A DNA stretch of 64,000 bases from Streptomyces leeuwenhoekii (GTDB taxonomy: Bacteria > Actinomycetota > Actinomycetes > Streptomycetales > Streptomycetaceae): assembly GCF_001013905.1 (NCBI RefSeq), contig NZ_LN831790.1, positions 496,001 through 560,000 on the forward strand, in the 5' to 3' direction. Below the pieces are notes generated by a model, which saw only the letters and a list, made by a program, of their open reading frames with translations, did no database searches and was not told the DNA's origin. The translations under genes and the position numbers were made by a program. How positions within the stretch are numbered: the first letter of the stretch is position 1; every line of letters starts with the position of its first letter. This document shows, in pieces, positions 25,066-33,746 of the stretch.

Positions 25066-26054
25066 AGTCCTTCGCCTATGTACGCGCCGGCAGTGTGCAG
25101 GAGGCCACCGAGGCGTACGCCGCCCATCCCGGCGCACGCTATCTCGGCGGCGGCACCAACCTCGTCGATCTGATGAAGCTCGGCGTCGAGCGGCCCGCCG
25201 CCCTCGTCGACGTCACCCGGCTCCCGCTGGACGAAGTGGAGGAGCTGCCGGACGGCGGCCTGCGGATCGGGGCGATGGTCCGCAACAGCGACCTCGCCGC
25301 CCACCCGGCCGTCCGCGACCGCTGTCCGGCGCTGTCCCAGGCGCTGCTCGCGGGCGCCTCCGGGCAACTGCGCAACGCGGCCACGACCGGCGGCAACCTG
25401 CTCCAGCGCACCCGCTGCCCGTACTTCCAGGACCTGACCAAGCCCTGCAACAAGCGGATGCCGGGCAGCGGCTGCGGGGCGCGGGAGGGGGTGCACCGCG
25501 ATCACGCCGTCCTCGGCCATTCCACGCACTGCATCGCCACCCATCCCTCGGACATGGCGGTGGCGCTGGCCGCGCTGGACGCCCGGATCGAGCTGTACGG
25601 CCCCGAGGGGACCCGCAGCCTGCCCGCGGACGGCTTCCACCGGCTGCCGGGCGACCATCCGGAGCGGGACACCGAGCTCCGCCCGGGCGAGCTGATCACG
25701 GGTGTGCTGCTGCCGGCCACGACGGCCGGGCTGCCGTCGCTGTACCGCAAGGCCCGGGACCGGGCGTCGTACGCCTTCGCGCTCGCGTCCGTCGCCGCCG
25801 TGCTGCATGTGGAGGACGGGGTGGTGGACCGGGTCGCGATCGCCTTCGGGGCGCTGGCGCACCGGCCGTGGCGGGCCCGGAGGGCGGAGGAGGCGCTGCT
25901 GGGTGCCGCGCCCACCGCGGCGGCGTTCGAGCACGCCGTCGATCTGGAGCTGGCCGCCGCCGAGCCGCTGCGGGACAACGCCTACAAGGTGCCGCTGGCC
26001 CGCCGGCTCGCCCTGGACGTCCTGAGCCGGCTCGCGCCGCCCGCCACCCCCTGA
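25062..26054 (+). CDS. FAD-binding subunit of the aldehyde dehydrogenase, with extra Fe-S insert
   Basis: 330 aa from GTG 25062. The vanillyl-alcohol-oxidase-type FAD fold shows YLGGGTNLVDLMK (~28-40) and ATTGGNLLQRTRCPYF. A cysteine-rich insertion, CPYFQDLTKPCNKRMPGSGC, matches the segment that binds an additional [4Fe-4S] cluster in E. coli PaoB, and HCIATHPSDMAVAL follows. The C-terminal CO_deh_flav_C domain contains YRKARDRASYAFALAS. It sits between the iron-sulfur and molybdenum subunits, in the gene order of yagT-yagS-yagR. The enzyme oxidises aldehydes, often aromatic ones; the substrate here is unknown. Confidence 0.92.
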   Translation: MKSFAYVRAGSVQEATEAYAAHPGARYLGGGTNLVDLMKLGVERPAALVDVTRLPLDEVEELPDGGLRIGAMVRNSDLAAHPAVRDRCPALSQALLAGASGQLRNAATTGGNLLQRTRCPYFQDLTKPCNKRMPGSGCGAREGVHRDHAVLGHSTHCIATHPSDMAVALAALDARIELYGPEGTRSLPADGFHRLPGDHPERDTELRPGELITGVLLPATTAGLPSLYRKARDRASYAFALASVAAVLHVEDGVVDRVAIAFGALAHRPWRARRAEEALLGAAPTAAAFEHAVDLELAAAEPLRDNAYKVPLARRLALDVLSRLAPPATP

Positions 26055-26081
26055 ACCGGCGTCCCCCAGGAGGAATCCCCC

Positions 26082-28211
26082 ATGAACGGCACGCAGACCG
26101 CCGTGGGCTTCGGCACCGAGCGCCGGGAAGGCCGGGAGAAGGTCACCGGCACCGCCCGCTACGCGGCCGAGTACGACTCCCCCGGCCGGGCACACGCCTG
26201 GCCGGTGCCGGCCGCGGTCGCCCGGGGCCGGGTGACCGCCGTCGACCCCGCGCCCGCCCTCGCCCGGCCGGGCGTGCTCGCCGTGCTCTCGCACGAGAAC
26301 GCGCCGCGCCTTGCGGAGCCCGAGGACCCCACCCTGGCGGTGCTGCAGGCACCACGGGTACCGCACCGGGGATGGTTCGTGGCCCTGGTCGTGGCCGAAA
26401 CCCCGGAGGCCGCCCGGGCGGGCGCCGCCGCGGTCCGCGTCACCTACGAGGCCGAGGAACCAGACGTCACGCTCACCGAGTCGCACCCGGGCCTGTACGT
26501 CCCCGAGAAGGCCAACGGCGGTCAGCCGGCCGTCCGTTCCCATGGCGACCCCGACGGCGCCTTCGCCTCCGCCGCGGTCCGCGTCGAGACCGCCTACCGG
26601 GTGCCGCCGCTGCACAACCACCCGATGGAGCCGCACGCCAGCACCGCCCGCTGGGACGGCGACCGGCTCATCGTGCACACCTCCAGCCAGGGCACCACCC
26701 CGGTGCGCTCGGTGCTCGCCGCGATGTTCGGCGTGCCCGAGGAAGGGATCACCGTCGTCGCCGAGCACGTCGGCGGCGGCTTCGGCTCCAAGGGCACCCC
26801 CCGGCCCGACGTGGTGCTGGCCGCGATGGCCGCCCGGCACACCGGCCGTCCGGTCACCGTGAACGTGCCGCGCCGCCTGCTGCCCACCGTGGTCGGCCAC
26901 CGCGCCCCCACCCTGCACCGGCTCCGGCTGGGCGCCACGGAGGACGGCCGGCTGACCTCCCTCGTCCACGAGGTGGCCACCCACACCTCCCGGATCAAGG
27001 AATTCGTGGAGCAGGCCGCCGTGCCCGCACGCGTGATGTACGCGGCGCCGCACAGCCGCACGCTGCACCGCGTGGCGCCGCTGGACGTGCCCTCGCCGTC
27101 GTGGATGCGCGCCCCGGGCGAGGCGCCCGGCATGTACGCGCTGGAGTCCGCGATGGACGAGCTGGCCTGCGAACTGGGCCTGGACCCGGTGGAGTTGCGG
27201 ATCCGCAACGAGCCGGACCGCGAGCCCGACAGCGGGCGGCCCTTCAGCAGCAGGCATCTGGTGGAGTGCCTGCGCGAGGGCGCCCGCCGCTTCGGCTGGG
27301 ACGGACGCGATCCCCGCCCTCGGTCCCGTACCGCCGGGCCCCTGCTGATCGGCTCCGGGGTGGCAGCCGCCACGTACCCGGTCATGGTGGCGCCGTCCAC
27401 GGCGGCGGTGCGGGCCCTGCCCGACGGGACGTTCCTGGTGCGGATCAACGCCACCGACATCGGCACCGGGGCGCGGACCGTCCTCGCCCAGATCGCGGCC
27501 GACGCCCTCGGTGTGCCGCTGGAACGGGTCGGCATCGAGGTGGGCAGCAGCGACCTGCCCTCCGCGCCGCTGGCGGGAGGCTCCTCCGGCACCGCCTCCT
27601 GGGGCTGGGCCGTCCACACGGCCTGCGCCCGGCTGGCGGACCGCCTGGCCGGTCTGACGGGGCCGCCGCCGGCCCCGGGGCTCGAGGAGCGCGCCGACAC
27701 CAGCGGCACGGCCGACGCCGAGAGCCCCTTCGCACGGCACGCCTTCGGGGCGCACTTCGCGGAGGTCATGGTCGACACGGTCACCGGTGAGGTGCGGGTC
27801 CGCCGCCTGCTGGGCGTCTTCGCCGCCGGGCGGATCCTCAATCCCCGCACCGCCCGCTCCCAGTTCGTCGGCGGTATGACGATGGGCCTGGGCATGGCGC
27901 TGACGGAGGGCAGCACGATGGACGCGGCCTTCGGCGACTTCGCCGAGTCCGACCTGGCCTCGTACCACGTGCCCGCGCACGCCGACGTCCTGGACGTGGA
28001 GGCGCACTGGATCGAGGAGGACGACGACCGGCTCAACCCGATGGGGAGCAAGGGCATCGGGGAGATCGGCATCGTCGGTACCGCGGCCGCGATCGGCAAC
28101 GCCGTGCACCACGCCACCGGTGTCCGCTTCCGGGAGCTGCCGCTCAGCCCCGACCGGGTGCTCGCCGGGCTGCTCGCCCACGAGCGGCCGGCCGGGACGG
28201 TGGGCCGGTGA
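26082..28211 (+). CDS. Molybdopterin-binding catalytic subunit of the aldehyde dehydrogenase
   Basis: 709 aa; AGGAGG 8 bases before ATG 26082. The N-terminal aldehyde-oxidase hammerhead domain (~15-125) begins KVTGTARYAAEY. It is followed by molybdenum-binding domains with the substrate-site stretch HNHPMEPHAS, EHVGGGFGSKG, and the near-C-terminal GSKGIGEIGIVG whose Glu is the catalytic base. Family length is ~730. It is of the PaoC/YagR type rather than xanthine dehydrogenase proper, judging from the FAD subunit's extra cysteines. No molybdenum-cofactor maturation chaperone (XdhC/PaoD) gene follows in this window, so insertion must use a protein encoded elsewhere. Confidence 0.93.
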   Translation: MNGTQTAVGFGTERREGREKVTGTARYAAEYDSPGRAHAWPVPAAVARGRVTAVDPAPALARPGVLAVLSHENAPRLAEPEDPTLAVLQAPRVPHRGWFVALVVAETPEAARAGAAAVRVTYEAEEPDVTLTESHPGLYVPEKANGGQPAVRSHGDPDGAFASAAVRVETAYRVPPLHNHPMEPHASTARWDGDRLIVHTSSQGTTPVRSVLAAMFGVPEEGITVVAEHVGGGFGSKGTPRPDVVLAAMAARHTGRPVTVNVPRRLLPTVVGHRAPTLHRLRLGATEDGRLTSLVHEVATHTSRIKEFVEQAAVPARVMYAAPHSRTLHRVAPLDVPSPSWMRAPGEAPGMYALESAMDELACELGLDPVELRIRNEPDREPDSGRPFSSRHLVECLREGARRFGWDGRDPRPRSRTAGPLLIGSGVAAATYPVMVAPSTAAVRALPDGTFLVRINATDIGTGARTVLAQIAADALGVPLERVGIEVGSSDLPSAPLAGGSSGTASWGWAVHTACARLADRLAGLTGPPPAPGLEERADTSGTADAESPFARHAFGAHFAEVMVDTVTGEVRVRRLLGVFAAGRILNPRTARSQFVGGMTMGLGMALTEGSTMDAAFGDFAESDLASYHVPAHADVLDVEAHWIEEDDDRLNPMGSKGIGEIGIVGTAAAIGNAVHHATGVRFRELPLSPDRVLAGLLAHERPAGTVGR

Positions 28212-28274
28212 GCCGCCCGTACGTGACGGGGGCCCGGTGCGGCCGTCCGGAACGGCGGGGTCCGAGAGGGCGGG

Positions 28275-29630
28275 TCAGTCGGCCGTCCGCCGGGTCCCGG
28301 CCCCCGCGGCGGCCGGCCGGCGGCCCGCGGCCGGCTCGCGTCCCGCCCGCAGCCGTGCGGCCACGCGCAGGCACAGGGCCGTCAGTGCCACCAGGGACGC
28401 TCCCACGGCGAGCGGTACGGCGGTCCAGACGGAGGCGAGGGTGAGGTCCATGACCCGGGCCGGCCGTCCCGACGGGAACGCGTGCGCGTACAGTCCGGCG
28501 GCCGCCATGCCCGCCGGCACCACGACCGCCGCGGCGAGCACCGGCAGGGCGGGCCGCAGGGCCAGCAGCAGGGCCACGACCAGGGCGAGCGCCGACATCC
28601 CGAGGGCGAGGCCGTAGGCGCGGGAGTCGACGCCGTCGGAGTACAGCGGGAAGAACGCGGCTCCGCACGCGGCGAGCACGGCCGCGGCCAGCCGGTGCGG
28701 CCAGGACGGGGCGGCCGCCCTCAGCGGCCGGGGCGCGCGGTCCCGCCCGGTGCGGAGGCGGCGCGGTGCCGGGCGGCGTTCGCGCGGGGCACGGTCCTCC
28801 GAGGCGGTGCGCTCTGCGGTGGACTCGGCCGCCGGCTCACCGGTCCGCGGCCCGTGGCCGGTGTCGTCCGGCGGCACGTCCTCGTCGTACAGCGGCGGAA
28901 GGTCCTCTTCCGGCTCTTCCGGCTCTTCCGGCTCTTCCGGCTCCTCCAGCCACGCCGTCCGCGCCCGCCGCTCCGCGGCGAGACGGCCGATCAGCTCCAC
29001 CAGGTCCTCCACCGGCCGGGCGGTGGCGGCGGCCCGTACCGCCTCCTGTCCGCAGTGGGCCTCCAGCGGTGCCCGGTTCAGCAGCTCCATCAGCCGGGAC
29101 ACGTCCTCCACCGGGCGGCAGGCGGCCGCGGCGCGGATCGCCTCGTCGGCGCTGTCGGGGTGGCGCGGCGGCCGGGTCAGCAGCGCGACCAGGCGGGTGA
29201 CGTCCTCGACGGACCGGTTCACACCGACCGCGCGGAGCGCGTCGGCCGTCGCGTGGGCGTAGTCGGGAGACCGCTCCAGCATGGTGATCAGGTCGACGAC
29301 CTCCTCCAGGGGCCGGTCCGCCACGGCGGCCCGCACCAGGTCGCCGACCGGGTCGCCGTACGGCCGTCCGCCGCCGTCGTCGCCGGGCGGCCGTACGGCG
29401 CTCACCGGTCGCCGGGCGAGCTCCTGCGGCGGGGCCGCCCGCCGCACCGGGGCCTGCACGACGGGCATCCGGCGGGTGGCCGCCCCGGCGGCGGGTGCCC
29501 GGGCGGCGGCCTGTGTGTCCGCCCCCGCCACCGTGTGGACGCCCGTGGTCGCCGCCGTCTCCGCGGACGGTGCGTCCCAGGGGGATATGTCGTACTCGTT
29601 CGATCGCGGTACTGACGAGTCGGTGGTCAT
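28275..29630 (-). CDS. Membrane protein with four ~33-residue helical repeats
   Basis: 451 aa from ATG 29630 (GGAG 6 bases upstream). Residues ~96-223 hold four similar units of about 33 residues, each with the pattern (A)-x-x-A-x-x-x-R-P-x-E-D-V-x-x-L-x-x-L-L-x-R: for example ADRPLEEVVDLITMLER, VNRSVEDVTRLVALLTR, ACRPVEDVSRLMELLNR and ATARPVEDLVELIGRL. An acidic EEP repeat (~229-242) and an Arg-rich linker follow. The C-terminal third has about four membrane helices (~312-330, 338-358, 361-383, 396-424). So a helical, probably protein-binding cytoplasmic domain is tethered to the membrane. I do not recognise a named family. It is divergent from the DUF1232-like gene. Confidence 0.8.
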   Translation of the reverse strand: MTTDSSVPRSNEYDISPWDAPSAETAATTGVHTVAGADTQAAARAPAAGAATRRMPVVQAPVRRAAPPQELARRPVSAVRPPGDDGGGRPYGDPVGDLVRAAVADRPLEEVVDLITMLERSPDYAHATADALRAVGVNRSVEDVTRLVALLTRPPRHPDSADEAIRAAAACRPVEDVSRLMELLNRAPLEAHCGQEAVRAAATARPVEDLVELIGRLAAERRARTAWLEEPEEPEEPEEPEEDLPPLYDEDVPPDDTGHGPRTGEPAAESTAERTASEDRAPRERRPAPRRLRTGRDRAPRPLRAAAPSWPHRLAAAVLAACGAAFFPLYSDGVDSRAYGLALGMSALALVVALLLALRPALPVLAAAVVVPAGMAAAGLYAHAFPSGRPARVMDLTLASVWTAVPLAVGASLVALTALCLRVAARLRAGREPAAGRRPAAAGAGTRRTAD

Positions 29631-29862
29631 GGTCTGCTCCGTGGGAAGGGTGCGGCCGCTCCTTGGTCCCCGACGCGACACGCGACGTGTGCTGACCATT
29701 TCTAGGCAGCCGGGTGACGGCATGCCACTCGTGTGGGCCACGGGGATGAACGGACACAGGGGGTGGCGCCGTACAGCCATACCGGGGCCTCGAACGGGGA
29801 ATCCGGAGGAAGACGTGTGCGTCCCGGCCCACCGGCACGGGACTCGCGGAAGGAGGGGCGGG

Positions 29863-30174
29863 GTGGACACCACCACGGCGGTGATCACCGCGGCGGCCGC
29901 GCTCGCGGTGATCGTGCTGGCGCTGGCCGTCGGCCTTGTGTGGCGGCTGATCCGGGCCCGACGGGAGCTGGCACGGGCCGGACTGCCGACAGGCCCGCGC
30001 TGGGTCTTCTGGGGGGCGGTCCTCTATCTCGTACTGCCGGCCGATCTGATACCCGATCCGGTGTACCTGGACGACGTCGGCGTCCTGCTCCTCGCACTGC
30101 GCTCCGTGCGCGGGCCCCTCGGGGAGCGACAGCACGCCCCGGCACGGCGGCCGGGCCGTGAACCCGCCCCGTGA
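29863..30174 (+). CDS. DUF1232/YkvA-like membrane protein
   Basis: 103 aa from GTG 29863, with AGGAGGGG 4 bases upstream. One strong N-terminal membrane helix (~5-27) is followed by a basic loop. Then comes the DUF1232 core, a second helix containing VLYLVLPADLIPDPV and DDVGVLLLAL. The PxDLIPDxxP-like motif is the family signature. Its role is unknown. The C-terminal tail is Arg/Pro-rich. It lies on the same strand as the graspetide genes, 146 bases upstream, with a promoter-like region between them. Confidence 0.78.
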   Translation: MDTTTAVITAAAALAVIVLALAVGLVWRLIRARRELARAGLPTGPRWVFWGAVLYLVLPADLIPDPVYLDDVGVLLLALRSVRGPLGERQHAPARRPGREPAP

Positions 30175-30320
30175 TCACGCCCGCGTAACACCACGCGGCA
30201 GGAAGCAACCATTCACCCGTTCGATTCGTATAAGTCTCTGGAAGCCGAGAAGTCGGCGGACCGGGCGACGGCGCGGCCGAACCGTCGCTCGATCGGCGCA
30301 GCACCGACGAGGGAGAGACG

Positions 30321-30512
30321 ATGCAACCGTTCGCGCTTCAGTACGCACGTCCCGCACCGGAGTCGGACGCCACGGCTCCGTACGCCTACGACACCGGACT
30401 CCAGGTGAACCTGCTCCTGGACGGGCGGGTGGCCGCCTGTGACCACGCGCTGCTCAGGGAGCTGGGCACCACCACCTCCACCGCCGGTTCGAAGACGCAT
30501 TTCGACGACTGA
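30321..30512 (+). CDS. tgmA: Graspetide (ATP-grasp-modified RiPP) precursor peptide
   Basis: 63 aa; GAGGGAG 5 bases before ATG 30321. The leader has the conserved pattern of actinomycete ATP-grasp target peptides: PFALQYARP near the start, YDTGLQVNLLLDGRVA in the middle, and a C-terminal core TTTSTAGSKTHFDD. Thr/Ser/Lys side chains in the core would be joined to the terminal Asp residues by ester or amide bonds made by the neighbouring ligase, giving a multicyclic peptide. The next gene, 17 bases on, is that ligase. No dedicated protease or exporter is adjacent. The assignment rests on core and leader pattern plus context; the product and its role are unknown. Confidence 0.87.
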   Translation: MQPFALQYARPAPESDATAPYAYDTGLQVNLLLDGRVAACDHALLRELGTTTSTAGSKTHFDD

Positions 30513-30529
30513 CCCCGGACGGGCCGACC

Positions 30530-31525
30530 ATGACCGTGTTGATCCTCACCTGTGAAGAGGACGTCACCGCCGACATGGTGGTGGTCCATCTCAACGCGTC
30601 GGGGGTGCCGGTGGTCCGTATGGATCCGGCCGATCTGACCGGATCCGTCGCACTGTCCGGGGAGTTCGCGCGCGGCACCTTCCACGGCCATCTCTCCGCC
30701 GGGGGCCGTCTGGTGAGCATCGGCGGGCTGCGGTCGGTCTGGGTGCGCAGACCCGGGGCCCCGGCCGCTCGCGCGGCCGGGGCCTCCGCGTGGCTGACCG
30801 AGGAGTCCTCCCAGGCGCTCTACGGCATGCTCCGCGACTGCGGGGCCCGGTGGATGAACCACCCCGACGCGGCCGGCCGGGCGCGCCACAAGCCCTGGCA
30901 GCTCCGGCTGGCCCAGCGGTGCGGCCTGCCCGTGCCGGCCACGCTGATCACCACCTTCCCGCAGGCGGCGCGGGAGTTCGCGCGACGCCACCCGGATCTG
31001 GTGGTCAAGCCGGTCTCGGGTGCGCATCCGCAGGACCCGCCCCTGGCCGTCCCGGCCAGCCGGGTGTCGCCGGAGGCCGACTTCGCCGCCGTCGCCCACG
31101 GCCCGACGCTGCTGCAGCGGCGGATCGCCAAGCGCGCCGACATCCGCCTCACCGCCGTGGGCGACCGGTTGCTGGCCGCCCGCAAGGCGACGGCGCGCGG
31201 GGCGGACCCCGACGACCCCGGCGAGGTCGACGTCCGGTTCACCGTGTCCGACGAGCCCTGGCGGCCCGCCGGCGTGCCGCCGCGTGTCGCGGCGGGCGTC
31301 CACGCCTACGTCCGGGACGCCGGGCTGGCCTACGGCGCCTTCGACTTCGCCGAGGACGCCGACGGGACGTGGTGGTTCCTGGAGTGCAACCAGTCGGGGC
31401 AGTTCGGCTTCGTCGAGGTGGACACGGGGCAGCCGATCGCGCGCACCATCGCCGCGTGGCTGTCGCGGCCGGGCCCCGGCAAGGCGGAGGCCGCCGATGG
31501 CGCGCACAGCGTCACGGCCCCGTGA
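30530..31525 (+). CDS. tgmB: ATP-grasp peptide ligase (graspetide maturase)
   Basis: 331 aa. The N-terminal pre-ATP-grasp region starts TVLILTCEEDVTADMVV and contains RMDPADL and SVWVRRPGAP. The ATP-grasp fold follows with VVKPVSGAHPQ (ATP Lys), LLQRRIAKRADIRLTAVGDR, and the metal-binding end FDFAEDADGTWWFLECNQSGQFGFVE (here DGTWWFLECNQSGQF). This is the MvdD/TgmB type that forms omega-ester or omega-amide links between side chains of the precursor. It follows the precursor by 17 bases. In fuscimiditide-like loci a protein L-isoaspartyl methyltransferase comes next, but here the following gene is on the other strand and encodes a short unrelated protein. Confidence 0.9.
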   Translation: MTVLILTCEEDVTADMVVVHLNASGVPVVRMDPADLTGSVALSGEFARGTFHGHLSAGGRLVSIGGLRSVWVRRPGAPAARAAGASAWLTEESSQALYGMLRDCGARWMNHPDAAGRARHKPWQLRLAQRCGLPVPATLITTFPQAAREFARRHPDLVVKPVSGAHPQDPPLAVPASRVSPEADFAAVAHGPTLLQRRIAKRADIRLTAVGDRLLAARKATARGADPDDPGEVDVRFTVSDEPWRPAGVPPRVAAGVHAYVRDAGLAYGAFDFAEDADGTWWFLECNQSGQFGFVEVDTGQPIARTIAAWLSRPGPGKAEAADGAHSVTAP

Positions 31526-31631
31526 GGCGGGCACCGAGTCCCGTACGGTCCGGCGGGGCGAGGCCCGGAGACCACAGGCCGGGTGAGCGCGCGACGGCGG
31601 GCCCCGGCGCGCTCCGGTGCCGGAGCGCCGC

Positions 31632-31853
31632 TCAGTGCGGGCGGGGACCCGGCAGCATCGCGGTGCGCTGCCATCCATTGCCCGGCTGCGGTGGGCGCTC
31701 GGGGCCGGGGCCGAGGCCCAGGCCGGGAACGTGCAGGGGACGCAGGACGACCTCCAGTTCCCTGGTCACGCGCTCGGCCTCCCGGCGTACCTGCGCGGGC
31801 ACGTCGCCGCATTCGGCGACGAGTCGGTCGTAGATGGGGGAATCCTGGAACAC
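31632..31853 (-). CDS. Hypothetical protein, 73 aa
   Basis: GTG start at 31853. The N-terminal half is hydrophilic and helical (DSPIYDRLVAECGDVPAQVR, then REAERVTRELEVVLRP); the C-terminal half is Pro/Gly-rich and probably disordered. I recall short proteins beginning with an F-x-D-x-P-I-Y pattern as common in Streptomyces, without assigned function. It converges with the ATP-grasp ligase gene (107 bases apart), so a link to graspetide maturation is not implied. Confidence 0.6.
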   Translation of the reverse strand: MFQDSPIYDRLVAECGDVPAQVRREAERVTRELEVVLRPLHVPGLGLGPGPERPPQPGNGWQRTAMLPGPRPH

Positions 31854-31880
31854 CCGTCAACGTGCCTTTCGTGTCGTCCG

Positions 31881-31933
31881 CCCCCGTGCGGGGGTGCGAC
31901 TGCCGAGTCTAGGTGCCCGCACACCCTGGTGTG
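31881..31933. terminator. Two small hairpins downstream of the four-helix membrane protein gene
   Basis: CCCCC/GGGGG arms (31881-31885, 31890-31894) and CACACC/GGTGTG arms (31920-31925, 31928-31933) lie between a gene stop at 31971 and the next start at 31853 on the same strand. They may terminate transcription or, for the second, act as an operator. Confidence 0.35.
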
Positions 31934-31970
31934 GTCATTCCCCCCGAGCCTCCCAGCAGGTGACGGCCGG

Positions 31971-32468
31971 TCAGGCGCCGGTGGTGGAGCCGGGACGGAC
32001 GATCATGAGGACGGTGACGGTGGCCCACAGCAGGTTGAAGATCCCGGTGAACATGGCGAGCCGCACGGTGAGCGGACGCTCCACCGGCTGCCGTTCGGTG
32101 AGCTGCTCCACCAGTTCCTCCTGCCGGGGCAGGACGAAGGCGGCCAGGACGCCCGCGGCGACTGCGGTCAGGACGATGGACGCGATGAGCCATCCGTCGC
32201 CCAGCACGCCCATGGCCGAGGCGGTGGCGAAGCCGAGGAGGGGCACCGCCACCCCGAGGCCGGCGTAGACCCGGCAGATGCGGTGCAGCAGCCGTACGGT
32301 GCCCACGGCCGCGGCGGCGGTCTGCGCGCCGTCCTCACCGTCGGTGCGGGGGCCGCCGGCGAGGGCGGCGCGGCGGACCGCCGGGGGGAACATGCTGGCG
32401 GCGACGGTGACCGGCCCGACGGCGATGATGGCGGCCAGGACGTGCAGGGTGAGCAGGAACTTCGTCAT
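31971..32468 (-). CDS. DUF2269-like four-helix membrane protein
   Basis: 165 aa from ATG 32468; a longer in-frame start at 32507 adds a Pro-rich stretch. There are four membrane helices: FLLTLHVLAAIIAVGPVTV (~3-21), ~55-80, ~87-110 and ~138-158. The first, with its conserved His, and the LLHRICRVYAGLGV segment resemble DUF2269 proteins, small membrane proteins of unknown role. The loop between helices 1 and 2 carries an Asp/Gly-rich insert. It is divergent from the GlxA-type regulator gene, with 235 bases between, so the regulator may control it. Confidence 0.7.
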   Translation of the reverse strand: MTKFLLTLHVLAAIIAVGPVTVAASMFPPAVRRAALAGGPRTDGEDGAQTAAAAVGTVRLLHRICRVYAGLGVAVPLLGFATASAMGVLGDGWLIASIVLTAVAAGVLAAFVLPRQEELVEQLTERQPVERPLTVRLAMFTGIFNLLWATVTVLMIVRPGSTTGA

Positions 32469-32703
32469 CGGTCGGGGCTCCGGGGGCAGGGGCGGACGGC
32501 GGTTCACTCGGCGCTTCGCCGGCCGCCGCTCAGGCGGCCGGCGGTGCCGTGATCACGTTAGGAAGCCGGCCGAGTGCCGCACAGTGGCTGAAATGACAGA
32601 TGCCAACGGGTTCTCGCCAACGCCGTCTTCAGGCGTCGTACGGCGCGGATCCGCCTCGATCGCAGCTCATGGCGGTGGCGGGAACTCCCCTATCGTGACG
32701 GGC

Positions 32704-33672
32704 ATGCACCGTGTGGAGATCCTCGTGCTCGACGACGTGGTGCCGTTCGACATGGCGGCCCCGTTGCAGACCTTCGACTGGACGCGCCTGCCCGACGGCC
32801 GCCGCCCCTACCGGGTCCGCCTGTGCGCGGAGTCGCCCGAGGTCCGTGCGGAGGGGTTCGGGCTGCGGATCGACCGGGGGCTGGAGGCGCTGGAGCACGC
32901 CGACACCATCATCGTGCCGGGCCGTTCGGAGGAGGCCGGGCCGCCGTCGGAGCGGGTGCTGGCGGCCCTGCGCCGGGCCGCCGCGGCGGGCACCCGGATC
33001 GCGTCCGTGTGCGTCGGCGCCTTCGTCCTCGCCGAGGCCGGTCTGCTGGACGGGCTGCGGGCGACCACGCACTGGTTCGCCGCCGGGGAACTGGCCCGCC
33101 GCCATCCGCGCGTCCGGGTGCGGCCGGACGTGCTCTACGTCGACAACGGGCAGATCCTGACCTCGGCCGGCGCGGCGGCTGCGCTCGACATGTGCCTGCA
33201 CATGATCCGCCGGGATCTGGGCTCGGCCGTCGCCGCGCACGCCGCCCGGATGTGCGTGGTGCCGCTGGAGCGGGAGGGCGGTCAGGCCCAGTTCATCGTG
33301 CACGAGCGCCCGCCGGTGCCGCGGGGCTCGGCCCTGGCACCGCTGCTGGAGTGGATCGAGGAGAACCTGGCCGGGGAGATCACCCTCGGGGAGATGGCCG
33401 AGCGCGCCGGGATGAGCGAGCGGACCTTCAGCCGCCGGTTCCGCGAGCAGATGGGGACCACGCCGCTGCAGTGGCTGCTGCGGGCGCGGGTACGGCGCGC
33501 CCAGTACCTGCTGGAGAACAGCGACCACTCGATCGAACGGATCGCGCGGCAGGCCGGGTTCGGCTCCCCCACCGCGTTCCGTGAGCGGTTCCGCCGGGTG
33601 GCCGGCACCACGCCGCACGCCTACCGCGCGGCCTTCCACGCCCGGCCCGAGGCCGCCGCGGTTCACTCATAG
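32704..33672 (+). CDS. GlxA family AraC-type transcriptional regulator
   Basis: 322 aa from ATG 32704. Residues ~1-170 are a DJ-1/PfpI-like domain (LVLDDVVPFDMAAP, IASVCVGAFVLAEAGLLDG with the nucleophile-elbow Cys, and ATTHWFAAGELARR). Residues ~215-315 are a double HTH of the AraC type: ITLGEMAERAGMSERTFSRR and SIERIARQAGFGSPTAFRERF. GlxA-type proteins regulate varied catabolic, morphological and secondary-metabolism genes in Streptomyces. The PfpI part probably binds a ligand, not a peptide substrate. The divergent DUF2269-like gene is a plausible target. Confidence 0.9.
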   Translation: MHRVEILVLDDVVPFDMAAPLQTFDWTRLPDGRRPYRVRLCAESPEVRAEGFGLRIDRGLEALEHADTIIVPGRSEEAGPPSERVLAALRRAAAAGTRIASVCVGAFVLAEAGLLDGLRATTHWFAAGELARRHPRVRVRPDVLYVDNGQILTSAGAAAALDMCLHMIRRDLGSAVAAHAARMCVVPLEREGGQAQFIVHERPPVPRGSALAPLLEWIEENLAGEITLGEMAERAGMSERTFSRRFREQMGTTPLQWLLRARVRRAQYLLENSDHSIERIARQAGFGSPTAFRERFRRVAGTTPHAYRAAFHARPEAAAVHS

Positions 33673-33730
33673 GCCCTGTCGTCGCGCCCCGTCACCGCTG
33701 CGGGAGCGGACGGAGGGCGACGACAGGGCC
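33672..33730. terminator. Long-loop hairpin between convergent genes
   Basis: Perfect 14-base arms 33672-33685 and 33717-33730, with a 31-base loop. It overlaps the last base of the GlxA-type gene stop and precedes the convergent DUF5133 gene end. Confidence 0.55.
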
Positions 33731-33746
33731 CGGGAGCCGGCCGGCG

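Noticed and set aside
25023..28181. Open frame of about 1050 codons on the bottom strand, antisense to the molybdenum enzyme genes
   Set aside because: Extreme third-position GC leaves antisense frames without stops. Its translation is Gly/Arg/His/Pro-rich with no family motif, whereas the top strand encodes three clear subunits. Similar antisense frames at 8996-12220, 11505-14606, 3947-5659 and elsewhere were dropped for the same reason.
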